Assembly: GCA_000934455.1 (NCBI GenBank)
Contig: KN886170.1
Span: 97,203 to 123,112 of the forward strand
DNA length: 25,910 nucleotides
DNA from: Apostichopus parvimensis
Taxonomy: Eukaryota; Echinodermata; Holothuroidea; Aspidochirotida; Stichopodidae
Direction of reading: 5' to 3'
Shown here: positions 11,467-21,699 of the stretch, one piece after another
Layout of the letters: each line of letters begins with the position of its first letter
Numbering within the stretch: the stretch's first letter is position 1
Program-made: the position numbers and the translations under genes
Notes under the pieces: model-generated
Database searches by the model: none
Told to the model about the DNA's origin: nothing
Seen by the model: the letters and a program-made list of their open reading frames with translations, nothing else

Positions 11467-13224
11467 TCATTTCGTTGCTTCTGTGGTTAAGAGTTCTTAA
11501 ACGGTTAATCTCCAGGAAATTTTGTGTCCCACAAATTTCAATGTAGTGATGAAAAAGTCATCAATTGATCGCCTAAATGCACCAGAAAATTGGAATCATT
11601 TCACCTATGTTGAAATTTAAAAACAACATTTTACCGCCACTTGTACCTATTTTGCCTCTCGGAGGGATGTTGAACATGCATCGAAGTTAGGGAATAACTT
11701 GAGAAGGTAGAACACATCTTACTTCCGTTCTTCTTCTCCCCTTTCTCTCCATCCTCCAAGGGAAAAAAACCTTTGGAAACAGCAATGTGACATGGCCACA
11801 GTCTGTATAGGAAGGCCTATACTGAAGGTTACCCTTAAAATCAAAGGCAATGTTGGCAAAAGGAAAGAGTACATAAAATTTACTTTGAAAGTTACAGAGA
11901 AGGGGTATTAAAGAGTAGTGAAATTTTGGCACTGGAATGACATCTTTAAGGCAGTGAAAATCTTGTTTAATTTTGGGCAATTAGCTGACTAGTATTGTAC
12001 AGTAAATACAGAACTTTTTGAAGGGCATATAAAGTTTAAGAATCTCGGCTGCCCTTTAATAGAACTGAACTAGTTGGATTTATTTATATCTAAATTGCAT
12101 AAATTACCTCACTTTGGTGAATAGAACTTAGACAATAACATAAACTCGGGTTGTTATGATCTCTCTCCATCAAAGTACTAATAAAAAGCTGCTAATATCC
12201 CCAAAGTGTATTTTTTTTTCCGTTTTTAGTCCAAAATTAGTTCACCATTCTCAAGAGGCACATTACATACATGTCATAAAGTACACGACCTCCCAAACTG
12301 GTTCTGTTGAAACATGTGCACCACTTTACTGCAGAATATTTTCTTTTGCTGGGAAGTTTTGATGTGAAATGTAAATTTTTTTTTTTAACTTTCCCATTTA
12401 AAGTCTGACTGAATGAAATTTGTATGTTTTGTTAGTTTTACTTTTCTGTCACCATTTTCGCTTCGGTTTTTGATCTCGTCCCCAATCACATGATCAAACA
12501 GATGTAGCAATTTGTCTCTCATTGCTTGGAAAAAACTCATAAAAACAGCATGGGTTCTTCGTACCTTGCTGAGAGATAGGGAAAAATTTTGTTTGAGAAA
12601 ACTTTCTTCAAGTTTCTAAAACTTTCAATGAGTTCTCCTGCTGGTTTACTTTGACAGATTCTGAATTAGAATGTTTCCGATGAAGATCATTAAATACCAA
12701 TTACATCGAACAGAATAGGACTATTCTCTCTAGACATTTGATTAAATCTGATCGTTACGCACAAAGCAAGCTAAGAAATATCTTTTGTCTAGATGGAGTT
12801 AAAGGGGCAGGGTCTGTTTAAGACCCAGAAATATACTGTGCTCTTCTCTGACCTGTCTCTGTTGTACTAAGTGTACTTCATTGACCTCTGACCTGACTAG
12901 GAGAGAGGTAAAAGTATCTTGATTTGTAAATACTCAAAACTGATATTAAAGGTTTTGGGTTTGCACTGAATTTCCTGTCTACTCTGTATGGTCAACACAC
13001 TGATCGCCTTTTAAAGATCTGCACCAGTGATTCTCTTCATATATTTAAAAACATATGCACTGAAGTTATATGTATCTAGGAAGAAGTTTGATATGGAACA
13101 TATTTATGACCATATTATGGAAAATTAATTCAAGAACAAAATCTGACTTTTTAAGCAAGGGTTTAATTTGTGAAGCCTTTATTTTAAAGTACTTACAATT
13201 ATTTTCCCTAGATGTGAGGACCTG

Positions 13225-13248
13225 AAAAAAAAAAAAAAAAAAAAAAAA
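13225..13248 (+). repeat. Poly(A) run of 24
   Basis: Twenty-four consecutive A residues are followed by TT and AAAAAGG. It could be a simple homopolymer or the tail of an old retroposed copy. The sequence just upstream shows no gene-like or SINE-like body that I recognise, and no AATAAA lies immediately before it. I see no flanking duplication. Confidence 0.8.
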
Positions 13249-14590
13249 TTAAAAAGGATAAGCAGTAGTTTGTTTACTTTCTAAGTTAATCATAGATGTT
13301 GCCCAAACTGTTGAACTTATTTGAGTGTGGGAGTCAGTTTTGTGTACCTTGGTTGAGCAAGGCTGTAAACATAGAGCCTATACTTTGTACCAAAAAAGGA
13401 ATTCACTTACAAAATTGTGTTTATCTGAGACTTGTGAGCACATTCATGTATTTAGTCAGCTACAGAACTTAATTGTAGCTGATTGTTCCTTCCATGAAGC
13501 AGATTAAGGGCGATACCAATAAAACCAGGTTGGGGACTTTTCATGGAGGGGGAAGAGAAAATTTGGGAAGGGAGATGATATTATCATAAACATCATTGCA
13601 GGAAATAATTTATAGTTCATATTTTGTGTAGTAGTTGTGAAGGCTCTGAGCTATATCTCATATAAAATACTACATGTATACATCCTGTGTGCCAAAAAAT
13701 ATTAAACATTTTTGCATGTTAAATATATATAGCAATTTGTCCATTGTGCATCTGGCATTTTGCTATGGGATATCAGATAAATTCTTCTCTGAATTAGCTA
13801 AATGTAATGACTTTTTATTGCTTTGTTTGAGAGAGTTGCTTTCACAATCCCGGAGGGGTTGTTGGGGGGTGGGTTATCTCTAGGGAATCCATTCCACCCT
13901 GATCCTTCGGTTTAAAGTTAACTTGTAATGACAACAACACACAAGTTTCCCTTCTAAGTATTGCGGCCCTTTCAACTCTTCCAACGCTTCCAGACTGCTT
14001 TAATTCCTTGCCAGTGTGCTACACTTTCGGAACTGTCAACATTTGCCAAAAATGAGTAACAGTAGAGGGGGGGGGGGGTGACTTAGAAGAGATCTCCATA
14101 GGAGGTTAAAATGTCTGACCTCTGGACGCCGAGAATGCTGATTGTCAACAGTTATTGTTTATGATTAAAGAGAAAAAGGAAAATATGTTTTTAGAACTTG
14201 ACCCTAGGCCATGCACGCAGTGTTTTTATCCCCAAAGCATGCCCCTCCAACTCCAACATTTATTTTTATCGAGACTGAGTTTCTAGCTGAATATATACTT
14301 GCATGCCCCATATGGTGTTGAAAGACAAGCTGAAAGGGTTCGTATTGCTTTTGTGTGCATCATTCATTATTAGGCATACTTGAATCCCATTAGCCAAATA
14401 GCTGGAGATGCACCTAATAAGGCTAATAGTCCCCAAAAACATGTAAGTTTGTGGGTCTGAATAATGTAACACGCTTACAAGTATGTTTCATTATTAAAAT
14501 CTTCCATGACAAAACCACTAAAGAGCCTTCGTTTGCTCCTCATGAAGAAAGCAGCACAATGATGAAATATTAATCATGTGCTTGTCACAG
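13249..14590. other. Non-coding DNA with one G run, no gene seen
   Basis: Short open frames at 13325-13507 and 13674-13883 look like chance. The part from about 13900 to 14150 is more complex and could be conserved, but nothing identifies it. A run of 12 G lies at 14067-14078. Confidence 0.6.
14067..14078 (+). repeat. Poly(G) run of 12
   Basis: Twelve consecutive G residues after AGTAGA. First of the long G/C homopolymers that cluster in the second half of the window. Confidence 0.85.
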
Positions 14591-14644
14591 TCTCACGAAA
14601 AGCAACCGACCGTACCTCCCGACATCTCGTGAGAAGAAAAAAAG
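14591..14644. repeat. Inverted repeat TCTCACGA / TCGTGAGA
   Basis: Perfect 8-bp arms with CpG (14591-14598 and 14637-14644) are separated by 38 bp that include CCGACCGTACC. It sits in a complex stretch (about 14500-14660), just downstream of the palindromic ATATTAAT. It may be a dyad site or coincidence. Confidence 0.4.
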
Positions 14645-15175
14645 AACATATTTCCCCTGGCATCTCTGAGTAACTCCACTTGAATTTATTTGAAAAGCAA
14701 TTTCATTTTTTCTGCATGACAAATTAAAAATAAAGAAAGAAATAAATAAAAATGAAAATGTCTGGATGATAATGATGATGCTACATAGCCTGTGGACGTA
14801 TCTTGTAAATTTTTTACTTACCTAGCTGACATACGAAGTTCAGATGTCTTGACAAAACAAATGACAAGGATTGCTTCTGCTGTCAGTGCCCGCCCCCTCC
14901 CCCTTTTTGTCCCTCTCAGTTAAGTGTTGCTGTGTCCCACCAAACATTGCCAAACAGATCATAAAAAGAAAAAAAAAATGCTGGAATGCCATTTTGTTTT
15001 TGCCTTTGGTCAGCAGTATTTGTTCAGTGTGTCAAATCGTAGAATGGTTTAAGAACAAACGTGTATTGTTAGATCTAGTCTAAAAGCTTGTAAAATGTAT
15101 CAGAAAGTATACCTTTTTGTAAGAAACATTAGATCTGCAGCTTGGACAACTAATATTTGGCTTTTGTGCCCCTCT

Positions 15176-15188
15176 CCCCCCCCCCCCC
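15176..15188 (+). repeat. Poly(C) run of 13
   Basis: Thirteen consecutive C residues after CCCCTCT. Confidence 0.85.
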
Positions 15189-15452
15189 AATTAAGGCTCC
15201 ATTTTAGTTCTGAATCTCTGTTTGTGTTTCGATCCTCATAGTTGTATGAACATTTTGTTAGAATTACTCAGAATACGTGCCATGTAGAATTTATTGTTAC
15301 TGTTTGTGAATTATGTAAAGTTTATAAGAGAAAAAATAAAGAAGGAAAATGAGTTTCATGACAGGGTTTTAAATGCACAATCAGTATTGATGAATATTCA
15401 ATGTCTTGTCCCCTCCTGTGGATTATGGATTGGTTATCTCGTCCTTCCCCTA

Positions 15453-15461
15453 CCCCCCCCC
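15453..15461 (+). repeat. Poly(C) run of 9 in a C/T tract
   Basis: Nine C residues within a polypyrimidine tract spanning about 15440-15490. Confidence 0.75.
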
Positions 15462-15866
15462 TTTCTCCTCCCTCTTCTCTCCTTTTGCAACCTCTGCACT
15501 TGTTCTTTGTATTTCATTCTCCTTCCAGTACGCCACTTCCACCTCTGTGCCCTGACCTCATCCATCCAGATTACAGCAATATGGTTGACAATTTAGTCAA
15601 ATTTAGTACACAATGTGATGGAATTAATGAAAGTATTAACTTCAGACACACGTAAAACTCACCAAAAAAGCCCTATTAGTTGTAAATTTATAGTACCCTT
15701 TAATTGAACACTTCTCTTTCCATAGCATAGCATATATCATGACTATAGCTATGAATTTATTTTAATATGGAAAATGTTCTACTTTAATATAAGAAGAGGC
15801 AGTATTAGTAATTGAGCCATAAAGGAGCATTTTATACAAAGGGTCTCAATTTTAATCCCCCTCCTT

Positions 15867-15883
15867 CCCCCCCCCCCCCCCCC
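15867..15883 (+). repeat. Poly(C) run of 17
   Basis: Seventeen consecutive C residues, preceded by CCCCCTCCTT. Likely length-variable. Confidence 0.85.
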
Positions 15884-15909
15884 GCAAGTCAGAAAACCCC
15901 TTTTTCATT

Positions 15910-15937
15910 TCCAAATGAGAAAAAAATCTCATTTGGA
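15910..15937. repeat. Perfect 11-bp hairpin with A6 loop
   Basis: TCCAAATGAGA (15910-15920), six A, then TCTCATTTGGA (15927-15937) pair perfectly. A second, imperfect stem follows at 15995-16024 (CAAGAA...TTCTTG with inner AGAAA/TTTCT pairing). It lies just after the C17 run. It is not a bacterial-type terminator in this context and is too short for a typical microRNA precursor. Confidence 0.6.
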
Positions 15938-16201
15938 GCACCAAATTGCATCTAAAAAAAAATGTTGAAATGTAAACAGGTGGAAAAAATACACCAAGAA
16001 AGAAATCAGCTTTCTTTATTCTTGCCTGAAACCGCAGAGGATTAATGTTGGTACTAAACTCCTTTACTCAATAGCTTGGTCTATTACCAAACTACATTTT
16101 AAGCCTCTCTTTTTAAGTTGATACTAATAGATTTACTACTTAAATGCCTGGTAAGCGAGTACAACTTTCAATACTCCAGTTAAGACCATCATTCATAGCT
16201 C

Positions 16202-16241
16202 ATCATTTCCCAATGATCTGCTTCAGGCCTCTAAGAGGCTG
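16202..16241. repeat. Two adjacent short palindromes
   Basis: ATCATT-tccc-AATGAT (16202-16217) is followed six bases later by CAGGCCTCT-a-AGAGGCTG (16224-16241, one bulged G). Side-by-side dyads of this kind can be foldback debris or binding sites. Nothing else identifies them. Confidence 0.35.
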
Positions 16242-16409
16242 AGCTGTTTATTGATTTTGTATTGATGTGGGTATTGCTTTGAATTCATGATGTCCAATTT
16301 GTTTTCTGATATACCCAGTGGTGGCTCTTTAAAGTAATATGAGTAGGTATAAATTTGGTAAGACTTTGTGTTACCGTTGACCAAGCTTGTAGGGGGATAA
16401 AGAGTGGGC

Positions 16410-16428
16410 GGGGGGGGGGGGGGGGGGG
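16410..16428 (+). repeat. Poly(G) run of 19
   Basis: Nineteen consecutive G residues preceded by GGGC and, further up, AGGGGGAT. The G clusters could form a G-quadruplex on this strand. The longest homopolymer of G or C in the window. The minus-strand open frame across it (16223-16549) owes its poly-proline to this run. Confidence 0.85.
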
Positions 16429-18673
16429 AGGAGAGGCAATAATTCCAAAACAACAGAAAAGAAAGGTAATGTAGGATTATGTCCCAATCAGTAAAAATTA
16501 GTAGTTTGTTTCTTGGCCTGATATCTCCTGGTATTCTATAGTTCACCAAACCTACACATCTCTCCTACAGTGTAGACATTGATCATTCTTTCTTATTTTG
16601 CTGTAATCTTTTGGAAAACCGAATTTTGCTGTTCAGACAACCGAAAAGTAAGACCTGGTTATCAGAAGGACTGCCAACAGTGTGTAATTACTTAGCCATA
16701 GTTACATCATTTTAATGAATAATTAATTTATAGAAACAGAACCATGGTAAGTTACTTTAATTAGAAAGTGATATAATACACAATGATCAACCCTAACCCC
16801 TACCCCCTGTCTCCTCAGCCCCTTTCCACACAAAGTAAACAAAGCATTCATGGCCACATTGCTGTATTGTTATGTCTATCAAATTATAACAATATATTGA
16901 TATGACGTGGTTGGTGGCAAGTTTTGATCAGGTGCAAAGAGAGGAAAAAAACCCCCTTTTAAGATGGAACCTGAATTGCTGAGCAATTGATATTAAAAAT
17001 GATTTGTAATGACAGTTTTATGATCTGGGCATAATTAAGATGATATAGTGCCACCCATTTATACCGGGACAAATTAACCTAGATAAGCGTAAGGATACTT
17101 AGTAGTACCATGGAGGTAAAAAGAGAGTACCTGCTTCCCTCAGTGATCTTAACCTTGTAATCTAACAATATTTATCATTTCTAGCAATCATCCCACTTGA
17201 TCTTCTTCTTCTCTGAGCAGAGAGAATCCACCATCTGTAAGAGTTCATGTACATGTGACTGATCAATGACAAGAGGTTGTTGTAGACCTGTGACTTGGCT
17301 GAATAAATTCTCCAGGGAAACGATAAATAGCTTTAAATTGGGCAGTTGTTATTTTGTCCATATGTGGTACAGTATGATTCATTCCTTTCACAGTCCCTGA
17401 AACTAAACTGCTCAAGGGCAGGCAGTCCTCCTCTCCAGTATTGATTCTGGAAGTCACAAGTTCGATAGCCAGTAAAGTGGCAGTCTATTGTGAATCCTTA
17501 ACAAACAGACCTCTTAAAACTCTTGTTGGAGCCTGATCAGTTATTTTCTCTGATGGCCCTGTAACAAAGGACTGGTAATGTTTGCAACATGTTTTGGTAA
17601 AGTGTGGATGACAGTTAGGTGATATAGCTTACCAACCAATGACAGAGGAACTTTATAGGGGTTTACCAAACAAAAGATCCAACTAGAATTACCCTCTTCC
17701 TGTGTGATAATATTACCCCTATGAATATTCACAAAATGCTCCTCTCTCTATCTTGCGTTGCCCCCACAAACTTTAATTCACATGGAGTAGTAGTTTAATC
17801 TTGGAAGCTGCGAGCCTGGAGTAATCAAAGAACCATTTAGTTTGCTTAGTGAGAGAGCACCTTCCATGCAAACAGCAGGACAGTGTGTGTGTTTTTCTGG
17901 ATAGCTGCACAGTAGCTGTTGTTTATTACAAATATTATCATCGTCAATGGGGAATGTATCTTCACCTGCAGAGGATATAACTTATTCAAAGTTTGGGAAT
18001 TTTTAAATGATTTTTTTTTTTGGAGTTAGTGAGTGATATACTGCTGTGAGGATTCAACCAGGTAGTTCTTCTTATGGATCTAGTTGAGTCTGGAATTTGA
18101 AACTGTTTGATATTTTTCGTTTCTGGGATATACGTTTGTTTCTGTGGATAGTTTTACTGGAGTATGCAGGTGATTATTGTCTGCGGATTATCTGTGAACA
18201 ACGAAGGAGGTTTCTTTTATTTATCCATTGAATAGTAATTTCTGGAACTATTGCTAAAATACTTGTCATCTTGGGAAATCTTTTATATTTTTTTTATTGA
18301 TTTATTTCCTGTGTGTGTTGGTTTGATTGTTGATGGGATGGGGAAGGGAGGGGGGTGTATCATTAGGATAGGGATTTTGTAGATTTGTATGAAATCTATA
18401 TGTTGCAGTCAAAAGATTACATGGTTCATGTTCAGAAATCACAGTAATGTTATAACATGGTCATGAGTTACAGGATTTTAAGGCACATTTAAAACTTTGA
18501 GGTGGTGTTTTTTAAATTCATTGTTAATTAAGTTAATTCCTCAAATGACTATCTATATCAAACTTAGACAATGTGGTACTACATGTACATTAGGTATCTA
18601 AATTTGATACATTTGGTGAAATTTTATGAAACTCTGGTCAATTTCTGTTGAAATGTATCTTTTTCATTATTTG
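16429..18673. other. AT-rich non-coding DNA, no gene seen
   Basis: Short open frames on the minus strand (17263-17457, 17541-17732) have no recognisable content. A T run (about 18009-18020), a G-rich patch (about 18335-18357) and scattered TAAT motifs are present, without arrangement. I see no gene, transposon end or RNA gene. Confidence 0.65.
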
Positions 18674-18714
18674 GTACTTGTACAGTGTACAACGTACTAC
18701 GACGTACTACGATG
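18674..18714. repeat. GTAC-rich palindrome plus ACGTACTACG tandem repeat
   Basis: TTGTACA-g-TGTACAA (18678-18692) is a perfect 7+1+7 palindrome. It runs directly into tandem ACGTACTACG copies (18692-18701 and 18702-18711) and a partial third. The tetramer GTAC occurs five times in about 35 bp. It may be a small simple-repeat expansion or a clustered binding site. Confidence 0.55.
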
Positions 18715-19640
18715 TAGTCTATACTTAAATGTGTGGAATACATCTGAAAGTCTACAACGAGTTACACACACTGATCATATGTTGTGTCTGTGCACAAATG
18801 TGACAACAACAACAACAAAAACAGTGTAATAGGGTTTTTTGAAAGAATAAAGTGGGGGATGTTTCCTTAAATTCTTTAAACATTTGCACACACAGACAAG
18901 AAACAGTTGAACTGATAGAAGTTATACCTAAACACCCAAAAAAGCTTTTGATAAAATGTTGATTTTGACCTAGATTTTGTAGCAAATATCTTCTTTTGAC
19001 ATCTTTTAATAAAATTGTGAAAAATACATACTTGCTAACTAGTACACTTCAAACAGGCTCGCTTTACATTAATGTAATAAAATCATAATTTCCCGAAAGT
19101 GTGCCTTAATACCTATTGCACCATGTAATAGGTTCCTCCTATTTAAGACTAAATATAGCATATTTGCTAGGACTCTGCTATTGACAGTACGAGGCCTAAC
19201 TGAAAATTAATATAGCTGAACATAAGTTTAGTGATTATTGATATAAGTCTGTTCACAGGATAAATGCATTAATTGGCAGTAATTTTTCAAAAGAAATTTT
19301 GTGACCGCCTTAACACCTCTTTGATTGTAACTTAGAATCAATATTTCTGTTGAAAATTGTGCTAAAAATAGAACAGTGACAGTTTGATAATATTATGTAA
19401 AATTATTTTGTGTATAAATGTGAAAATTTCCTGAATTGGACAGTGCTTAAGGATTCATCAACAGAAGGACATGTAACATTGTCATTATATTTGATTGTTT
19501 AAATATTTCAGCAGCAAGTTAAGAATTTCAGGATCTTAGGGCTTGACTAAATGTCACTATTTTGCTTCCAAACTTTATCCTGCTAAATTATATTAAATTC
19601 TTTTTCAAATAGTACTTTCTGGAGTTGTTGAACTTTCCAA
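18715..19640. other. AT-rich non-coding DNA, no gene seen
   Basis: A short ACA repeat is at 18803-18817. The rest is AT-rich with no recognisable feature. Confidence 0.65.
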
Positions 19641-19653
19641 TTTTTTTTTTTTT
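19641..19653 (+). repeat. Poly(T) run of 13
   Basis: Thirteen consecutive T residues. Simple sequence. Confidence 0.8.
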
Positions 19654-19735
19654 AAACAAAGATGCTTTAAAAATCCTAGTCTGTTTAAGCCCCTCCTTCA
19701 ATATCTGTAGCCATCAATTCGCCTCACCCATTCCT

Positions 19736-19747
19736 CCCCCCCCCCCC
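19736..19747 (+). repeat. Poly(C) run of 12
   Basis: Twelve consecutive C residues after TTCCT. Confidence 0.85.
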
Positions 19748-20029
19748 ACAACTCCTACCCTGCAATTATTTTTTAAAGAGGCACAGGACCTATATATGTT
19801 GAAAAGAGGGAAAATAGCCCCAGTAAGAGAGACTTCCCTCCTAGGAAAATTTTGTTTAAAATTATCAAAATGGGTGTGAAACACATATACATGTAAATGC
19901 TGTTGTTGTAAATTTGTATATGTTGAGTGATTTGCATATATTTAACTATCCAGTTTGAATGATTTCTGTGACATTGCTTGTAAAAGTATGCTTTAATGGA
20001 ATCAAAGCTATTGGTACACAATCAAGACA

Positions 20030-20059
20030 CCCCCGAGTACCCCCCCCCCCCCCGAGTAC
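20030..20059 (+). repeat. Duplicated CCCCCGAGTAC with C13 run between
   Basis: CCCCCGAGTAC occurs at 20030-20040 and again at 20049-20059; the second copy is fused to a 13-C run (20041-20053). This looks like a tandem duplication with C-run expansion by slippage. Confidence 0.7.
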
Positions 20060-20201
20060 AATACCACTGTGTATTTAAAATATTTCTATTTATGGGAGGT
20101 TTTGGATTAAATCTAAGAAAGTTTCAATTGTCAAGGCTTTCTGTATCTTCTTCAAATTGTAACAACTTTTTGAAAAGTGAATATCCTAAACATGCCATTC
20201 G

Positions 20202-20330
20202 ACACTAGTGTTCGACCGATAATCGGTTAGACAATCGGCATCGGGCCGATTATCAGACAATCAGTAAATAATCGGCATCGGCAAAATCCATTGCACTATT
20301 ACGATTGTTTGGAACCGATTATGACGTTCT
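20202..20330 (+). mobile_element. End of a probable hAT-type element (ATCGG-rich)
   Basis: The sequence starts TAGTGTTCGACCGATAATCGG at 20206 and continues with repeated ATCGGCATCGG strings and CCGATTAT. A YAGTG...TCGACCGAT start with ATCGG-rich subterminal repeats is familiar from hAT-superfamily elements of several animals (from memory, not searched). ACACTAGTGT (20202-20211) is a perfect palindrome at the junction. I find no matching opposite end (ATCGGTCGAACAC-type) downstream, so the element is truncated or its body runs unrecognised to about 20540, where CpG stays high. The right boundary is uncertain. Confidence 0.5.
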
Positions 20331-20675
20331 TCATAAAGGATTGTATTTTTCTGCGCTTTTGATTCACCACAACCACAATGGGAGAAAAATTAAGATCATT
20401 CGATTCAATGCTATTCATAGCCGGGGAAGTCCTCACGCGAGTTTGTACTAATGCTGTTCGATGTACTATCCAGTTTTGGCAGTTAACATCATATACTGTA
20501 GTATACCCGCGATAAGCTTAGGAGGACGACGTAATTATTATTTTTTACACTTAGCATCTTGCATCTAACAAGTAAACCTAGTTCTAAACATCAATAAAAT
20601 TGCAACTTCACCTGCATTGTGGTGGAGTGACAAGAGTAAATAACAATGGTAGAGAGAGGGGAGGTAAGATTTTCA
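20331..20675. other. CpG-bearing stretch, possibly body of the hAT remnant
   Basis: CpG-containing strings (CTCACGCGAG, ACCCGCGATAAG, GGACGACGTAATTATT) continue for about 200 bp past the ATCGG-rich end, then revert to AT-rich DNA. A TATACT-gt-AGTATA palindrome lies at 20492-20505. No transposase-like frame is visible. Confidence 0.35.
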
Positions 20676-20701
20676 GGTACTGTACCCCTAGCTACAGTAC
20701 C
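20676..20701. repeat. Perfect 9-bp inverted repeat GGTACTGTA / TACAGTACC
   Basis: The arms at 20676-20684 and 20693-20701 pair perfectly around cccctagc. A compact dyad with a GTAC core, echoing the cluster at 18674-18714. Confidence 0.55.
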
Positions 20702-21699
20702 ACTCTCCTATTCCCTTGATGAAATCTCCTCTTTCCCTTTATTGTTTCTAATGGTAATAAAATACTGCCATACTAGATTTCAACTTTTCCATTGAAGTTG
20801 TAAAGTAAGCTAGTGTGTGACTCATGTATCTGTTTCCCAAAGGTCAACAACCCTGAGCTAGAAATGAGGACAACTTGCATCCTAATTGGTATTGACTTCC
20901 CTTAATTTGCTAGTTTCATCTCCATCTGGAAGCCCATGGCTTTTAAAAGTTTACTGCAGGATTTGATTAAATCTTCAAGCTGTACTTTTGTGAAGAATAT
21001 TGCGCCCTTGCTAGCAATATGTAATCAGTTCTCATTCTTTGTCATCATAAATCATCTTCTTCTTGGGCGTAGGGTTTGGGGGGGGGGGGAATGGAAGAAG
21101 GTGTTTTGTTTGCCGGTGTTAAAATGTTAGCTCACTACAGAAATTTTCAGCAAGTAATCAGATAACAGTTCTAAGTGATTGAAAAGATTGCTTGAAAATT
21201 TATTGTTTAGACTTAATGATAAACTATATATTTGGTTTGCATTTTTGTTACTTTGTTTGTTTAAATACTTTTTTAATGGAAGGAAAAATTAAAATAAATA
21301 ATGCAGTTCCCCCCACCCCTAAAATTAAAACAATTATAAAAGAACAAAGGACAGACCAAAATATTTGCAACAAAGTAAATATTTGTTATGATTGTTTTAA
21401 GTTAATTATTTAAACTCTATGAAAGGTAAGAATGTATCCACATCATTACCGTCACATTTACCAAAATCTTGAAAATCATGATACAAATTGGGGAAAAAAG
21501 GGCTACTAAAAGTGCAAAACTGTGTTTTATGTATTAGTTTATGTATACAGATCCCTAATATCAAACAAAATTCTTGCAAAGTTGCCAAATCAAATGTTAA
21601 TGCTGTCAAGACTTTATCTCAGGAAACTTCCAAAAAGGAGGGAAAATATATTTATTTTGTTCTCCCTTATACATTTTCTCTTAGAGTAAACGGAAAAGA
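20702..21699. other. AT-rich non-coding DNA with one G run, no gene seen
   Basis: A 12-G run sits at 21078-21089. Short open frames on both strands overlap each other (21406-21609 minus, 21488-21703 plus) and have no recognisable content. Confidence 0.65.
21078..21089 (+). repeat. Poly(G) run of 12
   Basis: Twelve consecutive G residues after AGGGTTT. Confidence 0.85.

Larger units (their letters stand above)
8541..13224. other. Non-coding DNA, no gene seen
   Basis: No open frame here exceeds about 100 codons or shows a recognisable motif. The block at about 8820-9125 is richer in CpG and in complex sequence and has two overlapping open frames (8830-9060 and 8889-9116) in different phases, which argues for composition rather than coding. 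A short TGA repeat lies at 11127-11142. Inverted pairs are CTGTCTCC/GGAGACAG (11414-11466) and AAGGGCA/TGCCCTT (12021-12056). The rest is AT-rich with no arrangement I can name. Confidence 0.65.
14645..15866. other. Non-coding DNA with pyrimidine-rich tracts, no gene seen
   Basis: An A-rich strip (about 14720-14760) and C/T-rich tracts (about 15170-15190 and 15440-15490) dominate. Open frames at 15294-15596 and 15401-15655 overlap in different phases and encode runs of Pro, Ser and Leu from the C/T tract, so I do not call them genes. Confidence 0.65.

Noticed and set aside
13225..13248. Poly(A) as tail of a processed pseudogene or SINE
   Set aside because: No gene-like or Pol III promoter-like body upstream and no flanking duplication recognised.
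15294..15655. Overlapping plus-strand open frames
   Set aside because: They lie in different phases over a C/T-rich tract that lacks stops; Pro/Ser/Leu-rich products reflect composition.
15910..15937. Hairpin as a bacterial intrinsic terminator
   Set aside because: The setting is eukaryotic non-coding DNA with no gene upstream; the stem is AT-rich with no T run after it.
16223..16549. Minus-strand open frame of about 108 codons
   Set aside because: Its poly-proline centre is the translated G19 run, it has no recognisable motif, and a homopolymer lacking stops explains its length.
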